The translations under genes were made by a program, and so were the position numbers. Under the pieces are notes generated by a model. The model had not been told where the DNA came from. It made no database searches and saw nothing but the letters and a program-made list of their open reading frames with translations. 64,000 bases of DNA. Origin: Chloroflexota bacterium (GTDB lineage Bacteria; Chloroflexota; UBA11872). The stretch spans positions 248,001 to 312,000 of the forward strand of contig JAPOYR010000013.1 in NCBI GenBank assembly GCA_026706485.1. The letters run 5' to 3'. This document shows, piece after piece, positions 16,957-24,950 of the stretch. Position 1 is the stretch's first letter. The number at the start of each line of letters is the position of its first letter.

Positions 16957-17883
16957 CTAGCCCCTCAGCCGACGCCAACAGCCCGCCGCATAGCCCAGCA
17001 TCTTGGCTGCGTCCCCGACCACCCGCACGAGCGGAACCAGTGCCGGCGCAGCCGCCCCGCCGCCGGGCGCCCCCCGCGCCCGAGCAATCGGGCGGCGCAG
17101 GTAGCGATAGCCCAGGAAGGCCAGAAGCGCAACACGGCCCCAGGATGGCCGCCGGGCCAGGGATAGACCCACGGCGTAGGCCGCGAAGCGCGCGGCATGG
17201 CGTTTCCCGAGCATTCCGGCCCGGCCATCGCCCGAGGCGTAGTGAAAATACTGGCGGAAGAAGGCTGGCAGGCTCGAACGCGGTCGATTCCACACGTCGG
17301 CGCCGGGAGCGTGGACGAACCAACCGCCCTCGGCCCAGATCCTCCGATCGAGCCATAGATCCTCGCCGTAGTCGAGCCATTCGGGAAAGCCGCCGACTTG
17401 ATCGAACCATTGCCGTCGCAGCAGCACCGACCCACCGCTCGGGGGATAGTGCGCCGGATCGATCTCGTCCGCGAAAGGAAGTCCAACCGCGCCAATGGCC
17501 GTCTCGACGGTGCTGCCGGGCGCGGCCAGGATGTAGCCAAACGTCCCGGCGGCGAGCGGCGCTTCCTCCGCGCCATCCACCAGCGCCCCAAGCCATTCCG
17601 GCGACCGGACGATTCCCGCATCGGTGAAGGCGATCAGGTCGGACGTCACCGAGCGCGCCGCCAGGTTTCGACCGGCGGCTATGTTGCTGCCAGGCGCTTC
17701 AATGACCTGGGCGCCCTTCGTGCCGGCCAGGGTTTCCCGCAGAATCTCGACGGTCCCGTCGCTCGATCCACCGTCGACGATGACAAGTTCGTCCGGCTGC
17801 CGGCGCTGCGACCGCAGACTCTCGGCCAATGCTTGGGCGTCGCGGGCCTCATTGAGAACCGTCGCGCACACGGCCACCGTCAT
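16957..17883 (-). CDS. Glycosyltransferase family 2
   Basis: Second GT2 enzyme of the operon, 308 residues. Visible motifs are the N-terminal VAVCATVLNEA, the nucleotide-binding IVDGGSSDGT near residue 45, the metal-site region AFTDAG near 95 and the late GEDLWLDRRI. The C-terminal third is Arg/Ala-rich with a hydrophobic stretch, suggesting peripheral membrane association. The ATG at 17883 overlaps the stop of the upstream GT4 gene (ATGA). A longer in-frame reading upstream lies inside that gene and was rejected. The donor and acceptor sugars are not predictable. Confidence 0.88.
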   Translation of the reverse strand: MTVAVCATVLNEARDAQALAESLRSQRRQPDELVIVDGGSSDGTVEILRETLAGTKGAQVIEAPGSNIAAGRNLAARSVTSDLIAFTDAGIVRSPEWLGALVDGAEEAPLAAGTFGYILAAPGSTVETAIGAVGLPFADEIDPAHYPPSGGSVLLRRQWFDQVGGFPEWLDYGEDLWLDRRIWAEGGWFVHAPGADVWNRPRSSLPAFFRQYFHYASGDGRAGMLGKRHAARFAAYAVGLSLARRPSWGRVALLAFLGYRYLRRPIARARGAPGGGAAAPALVPLVRVVGDAAKMLGYAAGCWRRLRG

Positions 17884-19088
17884 TCCCGCCCTCCATCGAG
17901 ACCCGAATCTCGCAGGCCGCCGTACACGTCCAGCAGTGCCCGGCCCGTTACCGCCGGCGCATGGTGCTCGGCGATGTAGGCATGGCCGCTCCGCCCCATC
18001 TCGCGCCGCCGCTCGTGGTCCTGCAGCAGATCGACGATGGCGTCGGCAAACGCCGTGGCCGAGTCCGCCGCGGCAATGCCGTTGAGCGACCCATCCAGCC
18101 CCGCAAGCCCCGAGGCTTGAACCACGACGGGGCGCGCCTGGGCGAGGGATTGCAGCACCTTCAGCGGCGCCCCCGACCCCACGGGCGCGGGCGATGTGCT
18201 CAGCCAAGCCGCCCGCTGCTCCCCCTCGAAGTCATCAACCAAACCGCCCACGCTGCACCGCGCCGGGGCAATCGCGCGCAGGCCCAGCGAGCCCGGACCC
18301 ACCACTCGCAGCTCGGCCTCCGGCACGCGTCGCAGCACCGCGGGCCACACCGTGCCAAACAGCCACTCGGCCCCAAGGATGTTGGGCCGGTAGGCGAAAT
18401 TGGCGGCCAGCAGCACGCGCGGCTGATCGGCTTCTTCATCGGTGCCGGGCAGGTCCGCCGGCGCCGGAACCGGATGTGGAATCGCCGCCACGGAGCGATT
18501 GCCGAGCGTCACCAGAGACGCGGCGTCGGCCGCCGACGAGGCGGTCACGGCGTCAGCCGCACCCACGACCCACCGTTCCACGCCGTACAGCAGCGCCGCC
18601 TGCCGCCGCGAGTGCCAGGCGCGTGCGCCCCGCGCGAGATTGGCGAGCTGGCTCTGCAGGCGCCACTCCACGTTGTGCGCGTCATAGACCACGGGCGGAC
18701 GTCGCCGCTCGCCTTCGGTGGAGGCAGCCACGTCGTGCACGATGTGCGCCAGCTGCAAGCCTTCCACCTGCACCGCCTCGACCCCGCCGGCGCTGAGTCG
18801 CTGCTGCACGGCGGCCCGAAGCTCCGGCGTGCGGTGGCGAAACACGAGATCCGGCGCCGGTCCTAGCGCGGCGTTGGCCAGTCGTCGCCACAACGGCGCC
18901 CGCCGCAGGCGGACGGCGGCTGTGCTGCGCGCATCCGGGTGCGGGCGCACGCGCTCACGCGCGCCGGCAAGAGTGATCACGTCAACGTCGTGCTGCTCGG
19001 CAAGCGCCGTGATGAACGCGCTGTTGCGCACCGCCGCGCCGTGCGTCGGCGGCCACGGGACCGACGGCGTGACGACGAGAACGCTCAC
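17880..19088 (-). CDS. Glycosyltransferase family 4 (GT-B fold)
   Basis: GT-B glycosyltransferase of 402 residues. The N-terminal acceptor domain begins VLVVTPSVPWPPTHGAAVR, a pattern shared with sugar transferases of exopolysaccharide clusters. The C-terminal donor domain contains VLLAANFAYRPNILGAEWL and the conserved stretch GSGAPLKVLQSLAQARPVV. In that stretch Gln stands where most GT4 enzymes have the second Glu of the E-x7-E motif. Whether this changes catalysis is unknown. It starts with GTG in a GTGA overlap with the preceding gene and overlaps the next by 4 nt. Confidence 0.85.
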   Translation of the reverse strand: MSVLVVTPSVPWPPTHGAAVRNSAFITALAEQHDVDVITLAGARERVRPHPDARSTAAVRLRRAPLWRRLANAALGPAPDLVFRHRTPELRAAVQQRLSAGGVEAVQVEGLQLAHIVHDVAASTEGERRRPPVVYDAHNVEWRLQSQLANLARGARAWHSRRQAALLYGVERWVVGAADAVTASSAADAASLVTLGNRSVAAIPHPVPAPADLPGTDEEADQPRVLLAANFAYRPNILGAEWLFGTVWPAVLRRVPEAELRVVGPGSLGLRAIAPARCSVGGLVDDFEGEQRAAWLSTSPAPVGSGAPLKVLQSLAQARPVVVQASGLAGLDGSLNGIAAADSATAFADAIVDLLQDHERRREMGRSGHAYIAEHHAPAVTGRALLDVYGGLRDSGLDGGRE

Positions 19089-20146
19089 GTGAGGCGGTCG
19101 TAGACGGTCAGGGTGGCCGCGGCGGCCCGCTCCCAGGAAAACTCGGCGGCCCGGTCGCGTCCGGCTGATCGCAGTTTCGCGCTCAGCGATGGATCGCCTG
19201 CGACTTTATCGATTGCGTCCGTCAGCGCCTCGGGATCTTGCGGGTCGACGTACAGCGCCGCCTGGGCCGCCACCTCCCGCAGGGCGCCAATGTCGGAGAC
19301 GACGCAGGGCGCCCCGGCTCGCATGGCCTCGAGCACCGGCAACCCAAACCCTTCGTCCAGCGATGGCTGCAGCACCAGGCTCGCATGCCGATACAGCCGT
19401 CCCAGCATCGCGTCCGACACCGAGCCGATGAACCGCACCCGTGCCTCGGGATCCAGCGTCCGTACGGTTCGCACGATATCGACGCCCTGGTAGCCGAGGC
19501 CGCCCGCAACCAACAGCGGCATGTCGCGCGCCGCCTTGGAGCGCACCCACGCGCGCGCCGCATGCACGTGGTTCTTGCGGGGTTGCAGCGTCCCCACCAT
19601 CAAGGCATAGCCGCTTCGGGGCGGCGTGGAATCGGCCGCCGCGTCCAGCGCCGTCGTCGGGGCCTCGTGAATCACGCTGATCCGGTCGCCCGGAACGAGC
19701 TTTCGGTCGGCGAGCTGGTCCCGGACGTGCGCGGACACGGCGATGACCTGTGACGCCCGCGAAAGCCGCTGGCTGGCGGCGCGGTAGAAGTCGAGGCTGC
19801 GCGGCTCGTATGCCGCCGGATGCGTCAGAAAGGACACGTCGTGCACCGTCACCACGCTGGGCGCCCGCACGCCGGGCGGCACGGCATGGTCGGGAAAATG
19901 CGCCGCGCCGAACGTCCGCAGGCCCCAGCCCAACGTCGCCCGTTCCAGGCGATGCCGCGCCGGCGTCGGCGCCGATCGGACGGGCAGCGCGGCGCCGCGG
20001 TGGCGCCGGTCGCGTGGGTCGAGCAGGAGCGTGACCTCGTGGCGGGAATCGCCCAACTCGGCCATCGCCTGCTGGAGTTCCCAGATATAGCGGCCGATCC
20101 CCGCGCGGTCGCGATACAGCATCCGGCCGTCGAGAGCGACACGCAC
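19085..20146 (-). CDS. Glycosyltransferase family 4 (mannosyl/rhamnosyl type)
   Basis: GT-B transferase of 353 residues with a well-preserved donor site: GTLQPRKNH, then the E-x7-E motif in DEGFGLPVLEAMRAG, then CVVSDIGALREVAAQAALYV. The N-terminal domain has the usual RVALDGRMLYRDRAGIGRYI start. This protein looks like the WbdA/WbpY group that transfers mannose or rhamnose. The start is a GTG 1 nt after the stop of the Wzy-like gene. An in-frame extension into that gene has low-complexity shadow sequence and was excluded. Confidence 0.9.
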   Translation of the reverse strand: MRVALDGRMLYRDRAGIGRYIWELQQAMAELGDSRHEVTLLLDPRDRRHRGAALPVRSAPTPARHRLERATLGWGLRTFGAAHFPDHAVPPGVRAPSVVTVHDVSFLTHPAAYEPRSLDFYRAASQRLSRASQVIAVSAHVRDQLADRKLVPGDRISVIHEAPTTALDAAADSTPPRSGYALMVGTLQPRKNHVHAARAWVRSKAARDMPLLVAGGLGYQGVDIVRTVRTLDPEARVRFIGSVSDAMLGRLYRHASLVLQPSLDEGFGLPVLEAMRAGAPCVVSDIGALREVAAQAALYVDPQDPEALTDAIDKVAGDPSLSAKLRSAGRDRAAEFSWERAAAATLTVYDRLT

Positions 20147-20147
20147 G

Positions 20148-21518
20148 TCAGGGGCTGCGCCGAGCGACCACCAGCGTGGCGCCGACAAGGACGCCGCCCA
20201 GCACGGCCAGGTGCTGGAAGCTCGCCAGGTGGTGATCGACCATGGAGGCCGCGAGCAGCGCCGCCAGCCCCGCCACGCACGCGCGCGCCATGGGATCGCG
20301 GCGAACGAAACGAGCGGCCCGCGCCACCGTGGCAACGACCACGCCCAGCGCGGCAGCCGCCGCGAGCACTCCGGCGCGCTCCGCGATCCACAGCCACGTA
20401 TTGGAGACTCCGACAAACACGTCCACGTCCGGCGAGGCGCCGTAACCCACGCCAAACCAGGGATAGCGCCCAATCACGTGGACTGCCTCCCGGAGCTCGC
20501 CCAGCCGCAGAGCGTCGGACAGGTCGCGCTGCACCACTGCCGCACGAATTGCCTCCCCCAATCCCCCCGACCACGGCACGATCAGACCAAGCGCACCGGC
20601 CAGCGCGAGCCCGGCGCCCAGTCGCGGGCGCGTGCTCGCGATGACGACGAGCGCCGCCACCGCCGCGCCCACCCAGGCGCCCCGCGACAGCGTGAGCACC
20701 AGCGCCGCCGCGATCAGGCCAATGGCCGTGGCCTGGAGCGCGAACCGACGCGCCGATCCGGTGCAACCAACCATCGCGAACGGCAGCGCCATGGCCAGCG
20801 TGACGCCCAGGACGTTCGGATCGACGAGCAGCCCCGTGGCGCGCGGCGTCACCTCGTCGGGCAGGAACCGCTGAATGTCGGATGCGGGATAGCCGGCCGG
20901 GGACAGCGCCTCCAGGAAGCGGATGCCGGCGTCGCCGGCCAGGTGCAGCACCACGGCCAGCGCGGCCTGGATCGCCGCGGCGCCCACGATCACGCGCTGC
21001 CCATGCCGGCGAATGACCGACCGCGGCAGCCACATCACCACCAGCAGGGGGGCCGCCGCGGCCATCGCCAGCTTCAGGCCCGTCTGCAGCGCCTCGAAGT
21101 CTCGGTTGACGGGCCAGGCAATCGCCGCGGCCAGGAGGATCAGCAGCAGGTAAAGACCCTGGACGATCAGGATGCGGTCGCGGGAGAGCGATCGGGCGCC
21201 TCGGATCACGGCCAGCGCCGAGACGCCGATCAGAAGGGCCACCAGCACCGCGATCACGGGCGGCTGGGCGCCCACGCGCACCGGCACGATCACGAACGGC
21301 GCCAGGATCGCCAAGGCCGTCAGTCCGCCCAGCCCGAGCGCGGGTCGCCGCAGGGCCGCCAGGGCCCCGACGACCAAGACCCCGCCGGCAATCGCGGCGG
21401 CCGGCGGCAAGCGCGCGGCCATCCACCCGGCAAGCACGGCGGCCAGCGCAACCGTCGTCGCCACCGCCCATCGCGCCGACGCTCGTCGCGCAGCCGCTTC
21501 TAGTCCAGCAGCGACCAC
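20148..21518 (-). CDS. O-antigen polymerase/ligase-like membrane protein (Wzy/WaaL type)
   Basis: Polytopic inner-membrane protein of about 456 residues with roughly 11-12 hydrophobic segments. The large periplasmic loop between late helices contains the conserved type of sequence found in the O-antigen ligase family (RLGELREAVHVIGRYPWFG, followed by GVSNTWLWIAERAG). It would polymerise or ligate the lipid-linked repeat units made by the neighbouring glycosyltransferases. The exact start is uncertain. GTG at 21518 gives a 19-nt overlap with the preceding gene, which fits the rest of the operon; later starts near the first membrane helix are possible. No Wzx flippase is present in the window. 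Confidence 0.82.
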   Translation of the reverse strand: MVAAGLEAAARRASARWAVATTVALAAVLAGWMAARLPPAAAIAGGVLVVGALAALRRPALGLGGLTALAILAPFVIVPVRVGAQPPVIAVLVALLIGVSALAVIRGARSLSRDRILIVQGLYLLLILLAAAIAWPVNRDFEALQTGLKLAMAAAAPLLVVMWLPRSVIRRHGQRVIVGAAAIQAALAVVLHLAGDAGIRFLEALSPAGYPASDIQRFLPDEVTPRATGLLVDPNVLGVTLAMALPFAMVGCTGSARRFALQATAIGLIAAALVLTLSRGAWVGAAVAALVVIASTRPRLGAGLALAGALGLIVPWSGGLGEAIRAAVVQRDLSDALRLGELREAVHVIGRYPWFGVGYGASPDVDVFVGVSNTWLWIAERAGVLAAAAALGVVVATVARAARFVRRDPMARACVAGLAALLAASMVDHHLASFQHLAVLGGVLVGATLVVARRSP

Positions 21519-22447
21519 ACGTATGCCTCGCTGACCGTCCGGGTTCGCTGGCGACGTCGGCGCTTGCGCAAGGCGCGGCCCAGTTGCGGGATCGCCGCCA
21601 GCTGGCCGTTCAGGGTTGCCCGCGCCGCGCGCCCCTGAAAGTTGCGCAGCGCATCGAGCGCGATCTGACCCTGGGCCCGCAGGATGGACCACCACCGGCG
21701 GCGCAGCACGTATCCCGGAACATTCATCGCCGCGACCAGCGGTCGGTTTCGCCCGACCAGAAAACTTTCAAATTCGCTCGTGGCGCTCGCGCCGCGACGG
21801 TGCCGTACACGCGCCGTCGGGACGTAGCGGCACCGGTGGCCGGCAAGCTGAGCCCGCCAGCTCAGGTCCACGTCCTCGCAGTACATCATCAGGTCTTCAT
21901 CCAGCCCGCCAACCGCGTCGAACAGCGTCTTCCGGTAGGCCGAGGCGGCGGCGCACGCGCCAAACACCTCGCACGGCTCGTCGAATTCCGCGCCGTCCCG
22001 CTGCCACACGCCGCGATTGCCCGGCAACCCGCTGGCGGTGAAGAAATCTCCGGCGGCGTGCAACCGGTCCGGCGTCGCGTAGAGCAGAATCCGTGAGGCC
22101 AACATGCTGGCGTTGGGATGCTCGTCAAAGGCTCGATCCAACTCGCCCAGCCACTCGGGCTCGGGCACGGCGTCGTTGTTGAGAAACGCGATGCGCTCGG
22201 CGCGGGCAACGGCCAGTCCTTGGTTGATCGCGTGCGCCAGGCCGCGTCGCTGGGCAAGCTCGACGGAAACCACGTCGGGTTGGTGCTGCCGCAGCCAGTG
22301 GCACGTGTCGTCGTCGGAGTCGTCGTCGACCACGATGGTCTCGAAGTCGTGCAGCGTTTGCCGGCTCAGCCCGTCCAGCGCCTCGGCCAGGAGGTGCCGG
22401 CCGTTCCACGTCGGGATCACCACGCTCCAGCGCGGCGCGTCAGCCAC
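21500..22447 (-). CDS. Glycosyltransferase family 2
   Basis: Third GT2 enzyme, 315 residues. Motifs are WSVVIPTWNGRHLL at the N-terminus, IVVDDDSDDDT near residue 40, FLNNDAVPEPEWL near 95 and the late MYCEDVDLSWRAQLAG. The C-terminal 60 residues are very Arg-rich and may bind the membrane surface. The start is GTG at 22447, overlapping the RmlD-like gene by 8 nt. Sequence upstream in the same frame is a shadow of that gene. Confidence 0.9.
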   Translation of the reverse strand: MADAPRWSVVIPTWNGRHLLAEALDGLSRQTLHDFETIVVDDDSDDDTCHWLRQHQPDVVSVELAQRRGLAHAINQGLAVARAERIAFLNNDAVPEPEWLGELDRAFDEHPNASMLASRILLYATPDRLHAAGDFFTASGLPGNRGVWQRDGAEFDEPCEVFGACAAASAYRKTLFDAVGGLDEDLMMYCEDVDLSWRAQLAGHRCRYVPTARVRHRRGASATSEFESFLVGRNRPLVAAMNVPGYVLRRRWWSILRAQGQIALDALRNFQGRAARATLNGQLAAIPQLGRALRKRRRRQRTRTVSEAYVWSLLD

Positions 22448-23303
22448 GATCGGCCACCCACTGCCGCACGAACTCCTCGAGGGCCTCGTGCCAGGGCCGC
22501 AGCGTGATACCCACCGCTCGCGCCATCTCGTTCGCCAGCTCGCTATTCGCCGGTACACGCGCTTCGCGTTGGAAGTCCCCGGCCGAGATTTCTTCCAGCT
22601 CCACGTCGTCGCGTCCGGCGGCTCGCAGCACCGCGGTCGCCCAGCCATACCAACTGGTCGCGCCCTCGTTGACGAGGTGGTGCACCCCGTACGCCTGCGT
22701 ATCGATGAGCCGAACAATGGCCGCCGCCAGGTCGCCCGCAAACGTTGGGTTGGCAACCTGGTCGCCCACGTAGCGCACGTCGGATGCGTCGTCGGCCAAG
22801 TCAAGCAACCGGGCCACGAAGCCTCGGGTCCACCGGCTGTACACCCATCCCGAGCGCACGACATAGAGGCGGTCCAAGGCCTGTCGGGCGGCGCGTTCGC
22901 CGCCAAGCTTGCTCACGCCGTAGGCGTTGATCGGGCCGGGCTCGTCGTATTCCCGGTACGGTCCCAGCTTGTCGCCGGCGAAGACGTAGCTGGTGCTCAG
23001 ATAGACCATCTCCGCACCGGCGCGGGCAACCGCGCGCGCGACGTTCCAGGCGCCCACGACATTCACTCGCTGCGCGGCGCCCCGGTCGCGCTCACAGGCC
23101 TCGGGATCGGTCATCGCCGCGGCATGAATCACCACGTCGGGCTTGATCTCGCCCAGCGCGCGGTCCATGGCCGCTCCGCTGGTCACGTCCAGGGCGCTGC
23201 GTCCCAGCGCCGACACGTTGGCCTCGTCGAGTTGCCGCGCAAGCTCGATGCCGATCTGGCCGCCGCCGCCGGTGATGAGGATGCGCGGCGGACGGCTAGC
23301 CAT
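22440..23303 (-). CDS. rmlD: dTDP-4-dehydrorhamnose reductase (RmlD-like)
   Basis: Short-chain/extended dehydrogenase of 287 residues that would reduce dTDP-4-keto-rhamnose to dTDP-L-rhamnose with NAD(P)H. The Rossmann motif ILITGGGGQIGIELARQL is at the N-terminus. The catalytic pattern has STSYVFAGD, then Y-x3-K in INAYGVSKLGGE. The C-terminal substrate domain contains VGDQVANPTFAGDLA. The ATG at 23303 overlaps the preceding small gene by 8 nt. The other rml genes (A, B, C) are not in this window, so either they are elsewhere or the enzyme acts on another nucleotide-4-keto-sugar. Confidence 0.85.
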   Translation of the reverse strand: MASRPPRILITGGGGQIGIELARQLDEANVSALGRSALDVTSGAAMDRALGEIKPDVVIHAAAMTDPEACERDRGAAQRVNVVGAWNVARAVARAGAEMVYLSTSYVFAGDKLGPYREYDEPGPINAYGVSKLGGERAARQALDRLYVVRSGWVYSRWTRGFVARLLDLADDASDVRYVGDQVANPTFAGDLAAAIVRLIDTQAYGVHHLVNEGATSWYGWATAVLRAAGRDDVELEEISAGDFQREARVPANSELANEMARAVGITLRPWHEALEEFVRQWVADRG

Positions 23304-23508
23304 CGAACTCGGGATCGTCACTCCGGCTGAACGTGAGCGCCACGCTGAGTCCCGCAATGGCAATCGCCACGGCGCTCAGGCCGATGTATTGCCAAACGTC
23401 AAGCTCGCGACCCAGGGACACGACGAGAATCAATACGACGAAGACGGCGGACATTGCGGCCCAGGCTGCAAGGCGCGGATGCCGCGACGCCTGACGTAGA
23501 AGCTTCAT
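23296..23508 (-). CDS. Small two-helix membrane protein
   Basis: Probable first gene of the polysaccharide operon, 70 residues from the ATG at 23508. An alternative ATG at 23544 would give 82. Two hydrophobic segments (about residues 17-32 and 40-58) flank a short polar turn containing GRELDVWQYIG, and the C-terminus is acidic (SRSDDPEFDG). No family is recognised. It overlaps the RmlD-like gene by 8 nt, which supports it being translated. It could be a small regulatory or scaffold subunit, but no function can be assigned. Divergent from miaB. Confidence 0.6.
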   Translation of the reverse strand: MKLLRQASRHPRLAAWAAMSAVFVVLILVVSLGRELDVWQYIGLSAVAIAIAGLSVALTFSRSDDPEFDG

Positions 23509-23610
23509 GGGCGAATCTCGGGAATCATCACCGGCCGAGGACATGGCCAGCGTATGATGCAGGGTAGGTTGCGGCGACGGTGCGTCGCGACATTCTCCCC
23601 CAGGTCGAGT

Positions 23611-24945
23611 ATGCCTGCCACCAATTCTGGCCATCGGTTCTTCATTTGGACGATCGGCTGCCAGATGAACAAGGCCGACGGCGAGCGAATCTCGCGCGAC
23701 CTGATGAGCGCCGGACATGCGCCGGCCCACAGCCTCGCGGACGCAACCGCCGTCGTGGTGAACGGTTGCGCCGTGCGCGAAAACGCGGACCGCAAGGTCT
23801 GGGGCATGCTGGGCCTGCTGCAGGGTGCCAAGCGGCAGCGGCCCGAGCTGTTGGTGGGTCTCACCGGCTGCACGGTTCACGCCGACCGCACCGAGCTCGA
23901 GCCGCATCTCCGGCCGGTCGACGTGCTCTTCGATTCGCTCAACATCGAGCCCATGCTCGCCCGCATGTCACGGCAGATTCCCGGCACCGAGGCATACGAG
24001 GATGTCGAGGCCGCGCCGCCTCCCGGCGTAGGCTCGGTCTCGCGTTATGTCAACATCATCTACGGCTGCGACAAGCGCTGCACCTACTGCATCGTGCCGT
24101 TTCGGCGCGGCGCCCAGCGCAGCCGCCCGCTCGACGAGATCGTCGCCGAGGCGCGGCAATGGATCGACGAGGGCGCGCGCGAAATCGTCCTCGTCGGCCA
24201 GATCGTCAACGCCTACGGGTTCGATCTTGACGGCCACCGCCTGCCCGACGCCCTGGCCGCCGTCGACGCGCTTCCCGGCGTCGAGCGGGTGCGCTTCGTC
24301 ACCGCCCATCCGCAGTTCATGACCGAGCCTCTCGCCCTGGCGATGCGTGATCTGCCGAGCGTCTGCGAGGAAATAAACCTGCCGGTGCAGGCCGGCGACG
24401 ACGCCGTGTTGCGTCGCATGGCGCGCGGCTACAGCGTGGCGCACTACCGCGAAACAATCGGCATGTTGCGGTCGATCGTGCCGGGGGTCGCCGTCACCAC
24501 CGACGTCATCGTGGGATTCTGCGGCGAGACCGAGGCGCAGTTCGAGAACTCGCGCGACCTCGTCGCCGACCTGAGATTCGACCAGGTCCACGTCGCCGCC
24601 TTCAGCCCGCGGCACGGCACGGTGGCCGACCAGTGGGCCGACGACGTTCCTCAGGACGAAAAACTGCGGCGCCTGCACGAGATTGAACGCGTGCAAACGC
24701 CCATCGCGCGGGAGATCAACAGCGCCCTGGTTGGCTCGGTCGAGGACGTGCTGCTGGAGTCGCTGGAAAGCGGCAAGGCGCCGGGACGCCCACCCACGTG
24801 GCGCGGTCGAACCCGCACGAACAAGCTGGTGTTCAGCGCCGACCGGGCGGGGTTGGCCGCCGGCGACACCGTGCCCATCGAGCTTACGGACGCGACCCCG
24901 TGGTCGCTCCGCGGGGCCGTGCAGCCGGCCGCGGTGCCCGTCTAG
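23611..24945 (+). CDS. miaB: tRNA-2-methylthio-N6-dimethylallyladenosine synthase
   Basis: Radical-SAM methylthiotransferase that modifies position 37 of tRNAs, 444 residues. The N-terminal UPF0004 domain contributes three cysteines for the auxiliary cluster (FIWTIGCQMN, VVVNGCAVREN, GLTGCTVHA). The radical-SAM domain has the CxxxCxxC motif in YGCDKRCTYCIVPFRRG. A C-terminal TRAM domain for RNA binding starts near residue 370. The ATG at 23611 was chosen because conserved sequence starts at once after it and AGG lies 7 nt upstream. A TATGAT at 23553-23558 could be a -10 element. MtaB-like relatives are less likely given the motif set. Confidence 0.92.
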   Translation: MPATNSGHRFFIWTIGCQMNKADGERISRDLMSAGHAPAHSLADATAVVVNGCAVRENADRKVWGMLGLLQGAKRQRPELLVGLTGCTVHADRTELEPHLRPVDVLFDSLNIEPMLARMSRQIPGTEAYEDVEAAPPPGVGSVSRYVNIIYGCDKRCTYCIVPFRRGAQRSRPLDEIVAEARQWIDEGAREIVLVGQIVNAYGFDLDGHRLPDALAAVDALPGVERVRFVTAHPQFMTEPLALAMRDLPSVCEEINLPVQAGDDAVLRRMARGYSVAHYRETIGMLRSIVPGVAVTTDVIVGFCGETEAQFENSRDLVADLRFDQVHVAAFSPRHGTVADQWADDVPQDEKLRRLHEIERVQTPIAREINSALVGSVEDVLLESLESGKAPGRPPTWRGRTRTNKLVFSADRAGLAAGDTVPIELTDATPWSLRGAVQPAAVPV

Positions 24946-24950
24946 CGGCT

